Shown here: piece after piece, positions 45,470-54,416 of the stretch
Layout: the number at the start of each line of letters is the position of its first letter
Position numbering within the stretch: position 1 is the stretch's first letter
From: Burkholderia sp052045245
Lineage (GTDB): Bacteria > Pseudomonadota > Gammaproteobacteria > Burkholderiales > Burkholderiaceae
Direction of reading: 5' to 3'
Assembly (NCBI RefSeq): GCF_052045245.1
Contig: NZ_JBQEON010000014.1
Location: forward strand, 92,921 to 156,920
DNA: 64,000 nucleotides
Translations under genes and position numbers: made by a program
Notes under the pieces: generated by a model
Told to the model about the DNA's origin: nothing
The model's input: the letters and a program-made list of their open reading frames with translations, nothing else
Databases searched by the model: none

Positions 45470-47170
45470 ATGCAGGTTTGGCATCAGATCTACACGCCGC
45501 TCGGCAGCCTCGGGCTGTCGGCGTTCGTCGCCGCAATTCCGATCATCTTCTTTTTCGTCGCGCTCGCCGCGCTGCGGATGAAGGGGCACGTCGCCGCCGC
45601 GATCACGTTGCTGCTGGCGCTCGGCGTCGCGGTCCTCGCGTACGGGATGCCCGTGCGGCAGGCGCTCGCGGCAGCCGGTTTCGGCTTCGCGTACGGCCTG
45701 TGGCCGATCGCGTGGATCATCGTCGCGGCGGTGTTCCTGTACAAGATCGTCGTGAAGACCGGCCAGTTCGACATCATCCGCGCGTCGGTGCTGTCGATCA
45801 CCGACGACCAGCGGCTGCAGATGCTGCTGATCGGCTTCTCGTTCGGCGCGTTCCTCGAAGGCGCGGCCGGATTCGGCGCGCCCGTCGCCATCACGGCCGC
45901 GCTGCTGGTCGGCCTCGGCTTCAAGCCGCTGCACGCGGCCGGACTGTGTCTGATTGCAAACACCGCGCCGGTCGCGTTCGGCGCGATGGGCATTCCGATC
46001 ATCGTCGCCGGGCAGGTGACGGGCATCGATCCGTTCCACATCGGCGCGATGGCCGGCCGCCAGTTGCCGCTGCTGTCGCTCGCGGTGCCGTTCTGGCTCG
46101 TGTTCATGATGGACGGGGTGCGCGGCGTGCGGCAGACGTGGCCCGCCGCGCTCGTCGCGGGCGGCAGCTTCGCGCTCACGCAGTACTTCACGTCGAACCA
46201 TATCGGGCCCGAGCTGCCGGACATCACGTCGTCGCTCGTCAGCCTCGTGTCGCTCGCCGCGTTCCTGAAGGTCTGGCAGCCAAGCAGCGCGAAGCAGGCG
46301 GCCGGCGGCCTCGTCGCGTCCGGCGGCGGTGCGGCGCTCGCCGGCTTCGGCTCGGGCGGCAACGGTTCGGGCACGACCCGCCAGCCGTCGCCGTACACGC
46401 TCGCGCAGACGGTGCGCGCGTGGTCGCCGTTCCTGATCCTGACGGCCGTCGTCACCGTGTGGAGCATCGCGCCGTTCAAGGCACTGTTCGCCGCGCACGG
46501 CGCGCTCGCGTCGACCATCCTCAAGTTCCACGTGGCCGGGCTCGACCAGCTGGTCGTGAAGACCGCGCCGATCGCCGCGACGCCGAAGGCGCTCGACGCG
46601 GTGCTGAAGATCGATCTCGTGTCGGCGGTGGGCAGCGCGATCCTCGTGACCGCGCTGATCTCGATGGCGCTGCTGCGGATGAAGCCGCGCGACGCGCTCG
46701 TCACGTTCGGCGAAACGCTGAAGGAGCTCACGCGCCCGATCCTGTCGATCGGCCTCGTGCTCGCGTTCGCGTTCGTCGCGAACTACTCGGGGATGTCGTC
46801 GACGCTCGCGCTGATGCTGGCTGCGACGGGCGCCGCGTTCCCGTTCTTCTCGCCGTTCCTCGGCTGGCTCGGCGTGTTCCTGACCGGCTCGGATACGTCG
46901 TCGAACGCCCTGTTCTGCTCGCTGCAGCAAGCGACCGCGCACCAACTCGGCGTGCCCGAGACGCTCGCGGTCGCCGCCAACACGACGGGCGGCGTGACCG
47001 CGAAGATGATCTCGCCGCAGTCGATCGCCGTCGCGTGCGCGGCGACGGGCCTCGTCGGCAAGGAGTCGGAGCTGTTCCGCTTCACGGTACGTCACAGCCT
47101 GCTGTTCGCGGCGATCGTCGGCCTGATCACGCTCGTGCAGGCGTACGTGCTGCCGGGAATGGTGCCGTAA
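45470..47170 (+). CDS. lldP: L-lactate permease
   Basis: 566-residue inner-membrane lactate:proton symporter (LctP family) with about twelve to thirteen hydrophobic helices. Family stretches include GFSFGAFLEGAAGFGAPVAI near residue 125-150 and LGVFLTGSDTSSNALF near 475. A variable Gly/Ser loop (~285-310) lies between membrane halves. GGAGGAGA ahead of ATG 45470 fixes the start; the upstream ATG 45455 would place that ribosome site inside the gene. It is the last gene of the lut operon and imports its substrate. Confidence 0.94.
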   Translation: MQVWHQIYTPLGSLGLSAFVAAIPIIFFFVALAALRMKGHVAAAITLLLALGVAVLAYGMPVRQALAAAGFGFAYGLWPIAWIIVAAVFLYKIVVKTGQFDIIRASVLSITDDQRLQMLLIGFSFGAFLEGAAGFGAPVAITAALLVGLGFKPLHAAGLCLIANTAPVAFGAMGIPIIVAGQVTGIDPFHIGAMAGRQLPLLSLAVPFWLVFMMDGVRGVRQTWPAALVAGGSFALTQYFTSNHIGPELPDITSSLVSLVSLAAFLKVWQPSSAKQAAGGLVASGGGAALAGFGSGGNGSGTTRQPSPYTLAQTVRAWSPFLILTAVVTVWSIAPFKALFAAHGALASTILKFHVAGLDQLVVKTAPIAATPKALDAVLKIDLVSAVGSAILVTALISMALLRMKPRDALVTFGETLKELTRPILSIGLVLAFAFVANYSGMSSTLALMLAATGAAFPFFSPFLGWLGVFLTGSDTSSNALFCSLQQATAHQLGVPETLAVAANTTGGVTAKMISPQSIAVACAATGLVGKESELFRFTVRHSLLFAAIVGLITLVQAYVLPGMVP

Positions 47171-47188
47171 GCGAAGCGGCGCGGCCGC

Positions 47189-47248
47189 TTTCCTGGCCTT
47201 TCCTTCCCTTTCCTTCCCTTTCCTGGCATTTCCTGGCATTTCCTGGCC
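47189..47248. repeat. Six-unit 10-bp tandem repeat downstream of lldP
   Basis: Six consecutive 10-base units, all beginning TTTCCT: units 1 and 6 end GGCC, 2 and 3 end TCCC, 4 and 5 end GGCA. The tract is almost pure pyrimidine on the plus strand for 40 bases. It lies 18 bases past the lldP stop and before the shared terminator. Exact unit length with paired variants suggests slippage, that is, a variable-number repeat. Confidence 0.85.
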
Positions 47249-47258
47249 CCTGAAAGAC

Positions 47259-47290
47259 AAAACCCCACGCCCGAAAGAGCGTGGGGTTTT
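47259..47290. terminator. Bidirectional terminator between lldP and the M48 gene
   Basis: Perfect 12-bp stem (47259-47270 with 47279-47290, eight-base loop) with four A at one base and four T at the other, so it can act for lldP on plus and for the M48 protease gene on minus (minus tail TTTTGTCTTTC). Confidence 0.85.
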
Positions 47291-47339
47291 CCACATCGTC
47301 ATCGCGGGCGCCGGACCGGGCCGGCGCGTCGATCCGCGA

Positions 47340-48101
47340 TCAGCTGCCCTTCGCGATCCGATCCTGGATGTGCTGCGCACGGCTCGCCGACGACGGGTGC
47401 GAGCTCATCATCGAGCTCTTGCCGCCATCGAGTTGCGCGAGCTTCTGGAACGCGGTGACGAGGCCCTTCTGGTTCATGCTCTTCTGCTTCATCAGATCGA
47501 ACGAGTAGTCGTCCGCCGCGCTTTCCTGCGTCTGCGAGAATTGCGCGTTGATGAACTTCTCGGTGATGTCGCCGAGCTGCGAGCTCGTCAGGGCCGCGAC
47601 GCCCGGCGAAGCCGCGCCGGCCGCGGTACGCGCCGCGCTCACCGCGTAGGCGGTCTGCATCGCCTTCTTCGAGTGCCCCAGTGCGACGTGGCCCATTTCA
47701 TGACCGATCACGCCGCGCAGTTCGTCGTCGTTCATCATGTCCATCAGGCCGCTGTACACGCGCACGCAGCCGTTGCCCATCGCCCACGCGTTGACGTCCT
47801 TGGTCATGTAGACCTTGTAGTTGATCTTCTGGCCGTTCAGCGTCATGTCGCCGAAGCCCTTCATCACCTTCGTCAGGCGCTTCGCATACGCGCTGTTCGG
47901 CGCGGCGAGCTTCGATTCGGCGTCGCTCGCCTTGCACGAGTCGTTCGACAGTGCCGCGATGTCGCTGTCCGACAGCGTCGCTGCCTTGAACAGGCTGGTC
48001 CCCGCCGACGTCAGACTGTTTGCGTCGAGACTCTGTACCCCGCCGCACGCGCTCAACAGGAACGCCATGCCACACGCTGCCGCCGCTTTCTTGATATGCA
48101 T
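47340..48101 (-). CDS. M48-family metalloprotease lipoprotein
   Basis: 253-residue lipoprotein protease. The lipobox LLSAC (Cys19) predicts lipid anchoring in the periplasm. HEMGH at residues 134-138 gives two zinc ligands and the catalytic Glu; the third ligand is in ESAADDYSF (~193). The family is LoiP/YcaL-like, enzymes that degrade misfolded outer-membrane proteins. It stands alone, convergent with lldP, with an AT-rich 150-base upstream region. Confidence 0.9.
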   Translation of the reverse strand: MHIKKAAAACGMAFLLSACGGVQSLDANSLTSAGTSLFKAATLSDSDIAALSNDSCKASDAESKLAAPNSAYAKRLTKVMKGFGDMTLNGQKINYKVYMTKDVNAWAMGNGCVRVYSGLMDMMNDDELRGVIGHEMGHVALGHSKKAMQTAYAVSAARTAAGAASPGVAALTSSQLGDITEKFINAQFSQTQESAADDYSFDLMKQKSMNQKGLVTAFQKLAQLDGGKSSMMSSHPSSASRAQHIQDRIAKGS

Positions 48102-48251
48102 TCCGGATCTCTCGGTAGTTGTATTTGGAAGCGGCGATTTTGCATAATCCGGCAGGAAATTACCAGATGTTTACATCGAATGACAATTTTATTACCGACC
48201 GATCCGGAATAAATCGCCGAATCGACCGGCCGATTGATGACAAGCAGTCGG

Positions 48252-49058
48252 TCAATCGCCGCGGCCGGGCGACCGGCTGAGCGCAGAACGGGACCGGCGC
48301 GTGAGCCGCCGCGCGACCAGCATCGGCAGCCGCACCACGAAACCGGCGAAGAGCCGCAGGTGCATCCACACGAGCAGCGCGTTGTCGCGCCCGTAGTGGA
48401 AATGCGACACGCCGCCCTCGTGCGCGCCGAAGTAGCGCACCGGCGCGTCGATGCGGATCGGCCGCACGCCGGCCCAGCACAGCCGCACGGCTGCTTCCGG
48501 GTCGAAGTCGAAGCCGCGCATCCACGGCTGCCGATGCATGATCGCGGCGAGCGGCGCGACCGGATACACGCGAAAGCCATACAGCGAATCGCCGATCCCG
48601 GCCCACAGCGTCTCGAGGTCGGCCCAGCCATTCGACAGCCGCCGGCCCTGCACGCGCAGTTGCGGCGCGCTCGCGTCGAACTTCGGCAGGCCAAGCACCA
48701 TCGCGTCCGGCAGCGCCTGCGATGTGGCCATGAATTCGGGAATCAGGTCGACCGGATGCTGGCCGTCGGAATCCATCGTCAGCACGTGCGTGAAGCCGCT
48801 CGCGGCCGCCGCGTCGAGCCCGGCGAGCACCGCCGCGCCCTTGCCGCGGTTCTCCGGCAACACGATCACGCGCAGCCCCGGATCGCGCTCGGCCATCGCC
48901 TGCAGCCGCTCGGCGCTGCCGTCGGTGCTGCCGTCGACGACGACCCACACCGGATTCCACTGCGCGCGGGCGTTGCGCACAGTCGTATCGACCTTGGCGC
49001 CCGGGTTGTAGCTCGGAATCAGCACGAGATGGGTGGACGAGGCGTGCAGCTTGGACAT
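48252..49058 (-). CDS. Family 2 glycosyltransferase of the aryl-polyene-like cluster
   Basis: 268-residue GT-A fold glycosyltransferase: LIPSYNPGAKVDTTV at the N-terminus, donor loop VDGSTDGS, and the metal-binding DSD (Asp96-Ser97-Asp98) in TMDSDGQHP. The C-terminus is basic and partly hydrophobic, for membrane association. In known aryl polyene clusters a GT2 domain is joined to an LpxL-like acyltransferase (ApeJ); here the GT2 and the acyltransferase (53442-54416) are separate genes on opposite strands. ATG 49058 is chosen by homology; the frame stays open to 49250. It probably glycosylates the lipid or polyene anchor. Confidence 0.8.
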   Translation of the reverse strand: MSKLHASSTHLVLIPSYNPGAKVDTTVRNARAQWNPVWVVVDGSTDGSAERLQAMAERDPGLRVIVLPENRGKGAAVLAGLDAAAASGFTHVLTMDSDGQHPVDLIPEFMATSQALPDAMVLGLPKFDASAPQLRVQGRRLSNGWADLETLWAGIGDSLYGFRVYPVAPLAAIMHRQPWMRGFDFDPEAAVRLCWAGVRPIRIDAPVRYFGAHEGGVSHFHYGRDNALLVWMHLRLFAGFVVRLPMLVARRLTRRSRSALSRSPGRGD

Positions 49059-49289
49059 GGGAACGGCCGGTTGCGAAGACGGTGATCCTGACAAAAGTTC
49101 ATGACCCGCAGGCGACCGCCGGCAGGCTACGTCGACGCCGGGCGACGGTTCGCGCAGCGTCAGGTCCGCGCGCGTCACGACGGCGGCTCCGATGGATGGC
49201 CGGGGCTCGCGTCGATCTCGGCCAGCAGACAGGACTGGATGCACTGACACTTCGATTTCCTCACTATGCGGCGCAGGCGCGCGTCGTCG

Positions 49290-50006
49290 TCATGCGAGCC
49301 CGCCGTTGACGGACAGCACCTGTCCCGTCACGTAGGCGGCCGCATCGGATACCAGATACGCGACCATCGCCGCGACTTCGTCGGGCCGGCCCGCGCGTTG
49401 CGCCGGCACGAGCTGCCTGATCCGTTCGGCCGGAAACGCGTGGTCGGCCATCGGCGATTCGATGATGCCGGGCGCGACCGCATTCACGGTGATGCCGCGC
49501 GACGCAAGCTCCAGCGACAGCGATTTCGTCGCGCCGATCAACCCCGCCTTCGCGGCCGCGTAATTGACCTGCCCGCGGTTGCCGGTCACGCCGGCGACCG
49601 ATGCGATGTTGACGATCCGGCCATGCCGCTTGCGGATCATCGGCAGCAACAGCGGTTGCGTGACGTTGAAAAAACCGTTGAGCGTCACGTCGATCACGCT
49701 GTGCCATTGCCGGCGCGACATGCCGGCCATCGGCGCATCGTCGTGAATGCCCGCGTTGTTGACCAGGATCTGCACCGGTGCGTCGTCGATGAACGGCGCG
49801 AGCGCGGCGAGCGTCGCATCGGCGTCGGTCACGTCGAACGCGATCGCGTGCGCGGTGCCGCCGGCCGCGGCGATCCGCAGCGCGACCGCTTCCGCCTGCG
49901 CGAGATTCCGGTTCGCGTGCACCCAGACTTCATGGCCGGCCTGCGCGAGCGTCGTGCAGATCGCCTGCCCGAGTGCGCCGCTGCCGCCCGTTACGAGCGC
50001 CCGCAT
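49290..50006 (-). CDS. 3-oxoacyl-ACP reductase of the aryl-polyene-like cluster (FabG/ApeQ-like)
   Basis: 238-residue short-chain dehydrogenase that reduces 3-ketoacyl-ACP with NADPH. Visible: VTGGSGALGQAI (cofactor loop), LVNNAGI, the active-site Ser in NIASVAGVTG, and Tyr-Lys in NYAAAKAG, with the VAPGII and NGG endings. ATG 50006 gives the standard start, with GGAG eight bases upstream. It lies between the ACP and the GT2 on the minus strand. In aryl polyene synthesis a ketoreductase of this kind acts after each condensation, followed by ApeI/ApeP dehydration. Confidence 0.87.
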   Translation of the reverse strand: MRALVTGGSGALGQAICTTLAQAGHEVWVHANRNLAQAEAVALRIAAAGGTAHAIAFDVTDADATLAALAPFIDDAPVQILVNNAGIHDDAPMAGMSRRQWHSVIDVTLNGFFNVTQPLLLPMIRKRHGRIVNIASVAGVTGNRGQVNYAAAKAGLIGATKSLSLELASRGITVNAVAPGIIESPMADHAFPAERIRQLVPAQRAGRPDEVAAMVAYLVSDAAAYVTGQVLSVNGGLA

Positions 50007-50121
50007 CGAATGACTCCGTTCATCGCGTTTCACCTCGATCGACGCGGCGGCGGATCGTCCAGCGACCGCTGCCGCGTGCCGTCATCACCTGCGTGCCGCG
50101 TCGCGCTCGCGCGCGCCGCCG

Positions 50122-50382
50122 TCACTTCGTGCGATGCGCGGCGACGTATTCGGCAAGCGCGCCGAGCGTCGCGAAGATCTTCTGGTTGTCCGGATTGTCC
50201 GAGCGCAGCTCGAAGCCGTACTTCTTCGAAATCAGCAGCGCGATTTCCAGGATGTCGATGGAGTCGAGCCCGAAGCCCTCGCCATACAGCGGGGTCCCGG
50301 CCGTCACCGTGTCGAGCGGGACGTCTTCGAGATTCAGTTCGCCGATGATCAGCGTGGCGAGCTCTTGTTCCAGTACGTTCAT
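50122..50382 (-). CDS. Acyl carrier protein of the aryl-polyene-like cluster
   Basis: 86-residue carrier with the phosphopantetheine serine Ser41 in GFGLDSIDILEIAL. It is the only acyl carrier with an intact DSx motif in the window, whereas characterised aryl polyene clusters usually have two. ATG 50382 or the adjacent ATG 50385 starts it; no strong ribosome site is visible and the frame extends upstream to 50481. It lies first on the minus side of the divergent cluster, ahead of the ketoreductase. Confidence 0.87.
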   Translation of the reverse strand: MNVLEQELATLIIGELNLEDVPLDTVTAGTPLYGEGFGLDSIDILEIALLISKKYGFELRSDNPDNQKIFATLGALAEYVAAHRTK

Positions 50383-50986
50383 CATGCTTGCGGGCAGGCG
50401 GCCCATGGCAGCGGAGACATCCGGAAGCGGCACCTCCGGAAGCGGCAACTGTCGTGCACGCCCGGCGTGTGCGAAGCGCACGTGAATCTCCGTCCCTCCG
50501 GCGTCTGCCGGCTTCCCCGCCTGCGTTATTGGGGGTCGTTTGTAAAAGTTACGCGGATTCTAGACGATGGGTATCGGAGCGTATACCGGGAATGGTTACA
50601 GACTGAAGGCCGCCCGCGCGGCCGGTTTCGGGACCGGAACACACGAGACGCTTGAGCCGCTTCGGATGGAAATGAATCGCCCCCGCGAAAGGTTCAGTGC
50701 GCTGCCATACATTCGGTTACAAAACCCGGCCGCGCCGGTCCCGAACCCGCGCGCCGGGGCCCTAAAATGTGCGTGCACGACAACCGGCCCGGACCGCGTC
50801 CCGGCCGCCATTCATATGATGTTTTGACGGCCCGGCGCACGCGTCCGGCCCCCCGATCCGCCCGATGTTTCCAGCAGCCATGCCGCGCCCGTCCGTTTGT
50901 CCCGCTCCGGTTTGCCCGCCCGCTTGCCGCCGTGCCGCAGCCGCCGGCCGCAACGCACGCCCGCGCTGCGCGCCGGGAGCGCCGCG
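50383..50986. other. 604-base divergent control region of the aryl-polyene-like cluster
   Basis: Separates the minus genes (ACP, ketoreductase, GT2) from the plus operon. No credible gene. It has AT-rich patches at 50541-50563 and 50710-50725 in an otherwise GC-rich stretch. GTTAC occurs three times (near 50549, 50595 and 50716), twice as GGTTACA. A minus-strand -10-like TAGAAT (50562-50557) lacks a good -35, and a plus TAAAAT (50763-50768) likewise. Both main promoters are probably here but cannot be fixed by eye. Confidence 0.5.
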
Positions 50987-51631
50987 ATGAGCTCGCCGCT
51001 CGACATCGCGCGCGGCGCCGGTGCGCTCGCCGCGGTGGCGGCGTACCAGATCGGCGCGCATTACGCGGCCGCGACGCCCGGCGCACACGGCTTCGGCCTC
51101 GCGATGGCACTCGTGCCGCCGCTGCTGCTCGCGCTCGGCGCGGCGTGGCGCTCGCCGAAGCGCGGCTGGCTCGTGCCGGCGTGGCTGCTGGCCGCCGTCG
51201 CGCTGTGGATCGCGCGCCTCCCGCTCGCGCGCCATTTCGAATGGGGCCTGTATCTGGAGCATGCGAGCTTCAACCTCGCGATGGCGCTGCTGTTCGGCCG
51301 CACGCTGGTGGCCGGCCAGATGCCGCTGTGCACGCGCTTCGCGACGATGATCCACGGCACGATCACGCCCGCCATCGCGCGCTACACCCGGCGCATCACG
51401 CTCGCGTGGACGCTGTTCTTCGTCGCGATCGCCGCGGTGTCGACGCTGCTGTTCGCGACCGCGCCGATCGTCGCGTGGTCGACGTTCGCGAACTACCTGT
51501 CGCTGCCGCTCGTCGCCGTGATGTTCGCCGCCGAGCATGCGTGCCGGCGCTTCGCGCTGCCGCACGATGCGCGGCCGCGGATGGTCGACGCGGTGCGCGC
51601 CTACCGCGCGTCGACCCAGCCGTCACGATGA
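50987..51631 (+). CDS. COG4648-type membrane protein (ApeG-like)
   Basis: 214-residue inner-membrane protein with about five hydrophobic segments (GALAAVAAYQIGA, ALVPPLLLALGAA, WLLAAVALWIARL, LAWTLFFVAIAAVSTLLF and NYLSLPLVAVMFAAEHACRR). It resembles the COG4648 proteins present in aryl polyene, xanthomonadin and flexirubin clusters, where the role is unknown. GGGAG precedes ATG 50987 by eight bases. Its stop overlaps the AMP-ligase start by ATGA, making it the first gene of the coupled plus operon. Confidence 0.82.
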   Translation: MSSPLDIARGAGALAAVAAYQIGAHYAAATPGAHGFGLAMALVPPLLLALGAAWRSPKRGWLVPAWLLAAVALWIARLPLARHFEWGLYLEHASFNLAMALLFGRTLVAGQMPLCTRFATMIHGTITPAIARYTRRITLAWTLFFVAIAAVSTLLFATAPIVAWSTFANYLSLPLVAVMFAAEHACRRFALPHDARPRMVDAVRAYRASTQPSR

Positions 51632-53445
51632 ATCCATGGCCGGCGCGGCGCCGCATCGCGGCCGCGCCGGTCACCGCCTTTCGCTTCAGCCGATTTATGC
51701 CGACTTACCCGCTGGTATTCCATTCCTCGCCGGACCAGACGATCGCCTGGCGCGACGGCACGCCCGTCAGCGTGCGCGCGTTCGTCGCCGACGTCACCCG
51801 CGTGGCTGCCGCGCTGCCCGCCGGCGGCCACGTGTTCAACGTGTGCCGCGACCGCTACCGCTTCGCGGTCAGCCTGTGCGCGGCGCTGGTCGCCGGCAAG
51901 ATCAGCCTGCTGCCGTCGACGCATACGCGTGAAACGGTGCGCCAGCTCGCGTCGTTCGCACCGGACGCGTTCTGCCTGCACGATGCGCCGGACTGCACGA
52001 TCGACCTGCCGCGCTTCGCGTATCCGGACGCCGCACCGGCGGCCCTCGACGACGACGCACCGTGGGCGGTGCCGCAGATCGACGCGGCGCGGATCATGGC
52101 CTACGTGTTCACGTCCGGCTCGACCGGCGCGCCGGTACCGCACCGCAAGACCTGGGGCTTCCTGGTCGGCGGCGTGCGCGCGGCGGCCGAGCGCCTCGGC
52201 CTGCTCGACGGCCGCACGGCCACACTGATCGGCACCGTGCCCGCGCAGCACATGTACGGCTTCGAATCGACGGTGCTGCTCGCGCTGATCGGCGGCCTGG
52301 CGTTCAGCAACCGCCAGCCGTTCTACCCGCTCGACATCCGCGACGAACTCGCCGCGATCCCGCAGCCGCGCGTGCTCGTCACGTCGCCGATCCACCTGCG
52401 CGCGCTGCTGTCGGCCGGCCATCCGCTGCCGCCGGCCGCGCTCGTGCTGTCGGCCACCGCACCGCTGCCGGAAAAGCTCGCGGGCGAAGCCGAGGCCGCG
52501 CTCGACGCGCCGCTCGTCGAGATCTACGGCAGCACCGAAACCGGCCAGATCGCGACGCGACGCACGTCGCAAGGCGCGACCTGGCAGCTGTTCCCGGCGA
52601 TCCGGCTCGATGCACATGACGCACATGACGCCGCCAGCGACGACAGCGGCCCGACCGTATGGGTGTCGGGCGGACACGTCGAAGTACCGGTGCCGATGGG
52701 CGACGCGCTCGAACTGCTCGGCGACGGCCGGTTCCTGCTGCACGGCCGCAAGGCGGACCTCGTCAACATCGCGGGCAAGCGCACGTCGCTCGCCTATCTG
52801 AATCATCAGCTGAACGCGATTGCCGGCGTCGTCGACGGCGTGTTCTTCATGCCGGACGAAGCCGCGCCAGCCGGTGCCGATGCGGCCCGAGAACCGGTCA
52901 CGCGCCTCGTCGCGCTCGTGGTCGCGCCGACGCTCGCCGCCGCCGACCTGCAGCGCGCGCTGCGCGAGCGGATCGATCCCGCGTTCATGCCGCGTCCGCT
53001 CGTGTTCGTCGACGCGTTGCCGCGCAACGAAACGGGCAAGCTGCCGCGCAACGTGCTCGCCGCGCTCGTCGCGCGGCACACGCGCGCAGCCCCGGCCGCG
53101 GCCGACGCAACCGACGCGCCCGAGCACGCCGCGCCGCTCGCGTTCACGATTCCCGCCGATCACCCGGCGCTGCCCGATCATTTCCCGGGTCGACCGATCG
53201 TGCCGGGTGTCGTGCTGCTCGATCACGCGATCGCCGCGCTCGGCGCATCGCTGAACCGCCCGCTGGATACGTGGCGGCTGGCTTCCGCGAAATTCCTGAG
53301 CCCGGTCGCGCCCGGCGAGCCGCTCGATCTCGCATTCGACACGGCCGCCGGCGGCGCGATCCGCTTCACGCTGCGCGCCGGCGCGCGCGACGTCGCGACC
53401 GGCGTGCTGTCCGCGCCGCCCGCGGCGCAGGACGGGCACCCATGA
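51628..53445 (+). CDS. AMP-dependent acyl ligase fused to a FabZ/ApeI-type dehydratase
   Basis: 605 residues. The N-terminal ~470 form an adenylating enzyme: P-loop FTSGSTGAPVPHRK (~158-171), EIYGSTETGQIATRR (~300), hinge GKRTSLAYLN and C-terminal Lys in RNETGKLPRN. Residues ~505-605 form a hotdog dehydratase with PDHFPGRPIVPGV; its His518 matches the FabZ/ApeI catalytic His. In typical clusters ligase (ApeH) and dehydratase (ApeI) can be separate. ATG 51628 overlaps the upstream stop (ATGA); an ATG at 51697 is an alternative. It should activate the starter acid and dehydrate 3-hydroxyacyl-ACP. A 9-bp tandem duplication (52612-52629) encodes a repeated Asp-Ala-His. Confidence 0.87.
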   Translation: MNPWPARRRIAAAPVTAFRFSRFMPTYPLVFHSSPDQTIAWRDGTPVSVRAFVADVTRVAAALPAGGHVFNVCRDRYRFAVSLCAALVAGKISLLPSTHTRETVRQLASFAPDAFCLHDAPDCTIDLPRFAYPDAAPAALDDDAPWAVPQIDAARIMAYVFTSGSTGAPVPHRKTWGFLVGGVRAAAERLGLLDGRTATLIGTVPAQHMYGFESTVLLALIGGLAFSNRQPFYPLDIRDELAAIPQPRVLVTSPIHLRALLSAGHPLPPAALVLSATAPLPEKLAGEAEAALDAPLVEIYGSTETGQIATRRTSQGATWQLFPAIRLDAHDAHDAASDDSGPTVWVSGGHVEVPVPMGDALELLGDGRFLLHGRKADLVNIAGKRTSLAYLNHQLNAIAGVVDGVFFMPDEAAPAGADAAREPVTRLVALVVAPTLAAADLQRALRERIDPAFMPRPLVFVDALPRNETGKLPRNVLAALVARHTRAAPAAADATDAPEHAAPLAFTIPADHPALPDHFPGRPIVPGVVLLDHAIAALGASLNRPLDTWRLASAKFLSPVAPGEPLDLAFDTAAGGAIRFTLRAGARDVATGVLSAPPAAQDGHP

Positions 53446-54416
53446 AGCGCACTGCCTGGGCCCAGCGCCAGGAGCGCAGCAGCACGAGGTTGCTGCGCGC
53501 GATGACGTGGATTTCGCTGCGCTTCGGCCGGCGGGCGTCGCGCGTCGTCCTGCATGCCATCGCGATCTATTTCGTGCTGTTCTCGCCGATCGCGTGCGCG
53601 GCGTCGCGCGACTACCTGCGCCGCGTGCTCGGCCGCCCCCCACGCTGGCGCGACGTGTACCGGCACGTGTTCACGTTCGCGGCAACGATCCACGATCGCA
53701 TCTACCTGATGAACGGCCGCTTCGACCTGTTCGACATTCGGCTGCATGGCGAGACGTGCGTCGATGCCGCGCTCGCCGGCGGGCGCGGCGCCTTCCTGCT
53801 GGGCGCGCATCTCGGCAGCTTCGAAGTCGTGCGGGCGATCGGCCGCACGCGTCCCGACCTGCGCGTCGTCGTCACGATGTACGAGGAGAACGCACGCAAG
53901 ATCAATGCAACGCTCGCCGCCGTGAATCCGGCCGCGAAGCCGGAAGTGATCCCGCTCGGGCAGGTCGATTCGATGCTGAAGGTGCGCGAGCGCCTCGATG
54001 CGAACTGCATGGTCGGCATGCTCGCCGACCGCACGCTGCTCGACGACGCGGCTGCGTCGTTGCGGCGCCTGCCGCTGCTCGGCGCACCGGCCGCGTTCCC
54101 GCTCGGGCCGCTGTACATGGCCGCGATGCTGCGGCGCCCGGTGCTGTTCATGACCGGTCTCTACCGCGACGGCAACCGCTACGATGTGCACTTCGACACG
54201 CTCGCCGATTTCTCCGACGTGAACCGCGACGCACGCGCGGCAGCCGTCGACGCGGCGCTCGTGCGCTACGTCGCGCTGCTCGACCGGTACTGTCGCGCGG
54301 CACCGTACAACTGGTTCAACTATTTCGATTTCTGGCAGACCGGCAACGCCGCCGCGCGGCGCGACGCCGCGCACGCGTGCACCGACCTGTCCGCCACGAG
54401 GGATTCCGACGCATGA
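53442..54416 (+). CDS. LpxL/HtrB-like acyltransferase
   Basis: 324-residue lysophospholipid/lauroyl-acyltransferase-like protein with a hydrophobic N-terminal segment (residues ~35-55) and the conserved LLGAHLGSFEVVRA stretch, in which His and the acidic residue stand for the HX4E catalytic pair of the family, plus MLADRTLLDD. In aryl polyene clusters such an acyltransferase joins the polyene chain to a lipid or sugar carrier. ATGA overlap with the ligase upstream and LolA downstream. It probably works with the minus-strand GT2. Confidence 0.83.
   Translation: MKRTAWAQRQERSSTRLLRAMTWISLRFGRRASRVVLHAIAIYFVLFSPIACAASRDYLRRVLGRPPRWRDVYRHVFTFAATIHDRIYLMNGRFDLFDIRLHGETCVDAALAGGRGAFLLGAHLGSFEVVRAIGRTRPDLRVVVTMYEENARKINATLAAVNPAAKPEVIPLGQVDSMLKVRERLDANCMVGMLADRTLLDDAAASLRRLPLLGAPAAFPLGPLYMAAMLRRPVLFMTGLYRDGNRYDVHFDTLADFSDVNRDARAAAVDAALVRYVALLDRYCRAAPYNWFNYFDFWQTGNAAARRDAAHACTDLSATRDSDA

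Noticed and set aside
50567..50827. Possible small gene in the polyene cluster control region
   Set aside because: No ribosome site, no family, and composition like non-coding sequence.
52612..52629. Tandem GCACATGAC duplication in the ligase gene as a phase-variation switch
   Set aside because: The unit is nine bases, so copy changes keep the frame and only add or remove three residues; two copies only.
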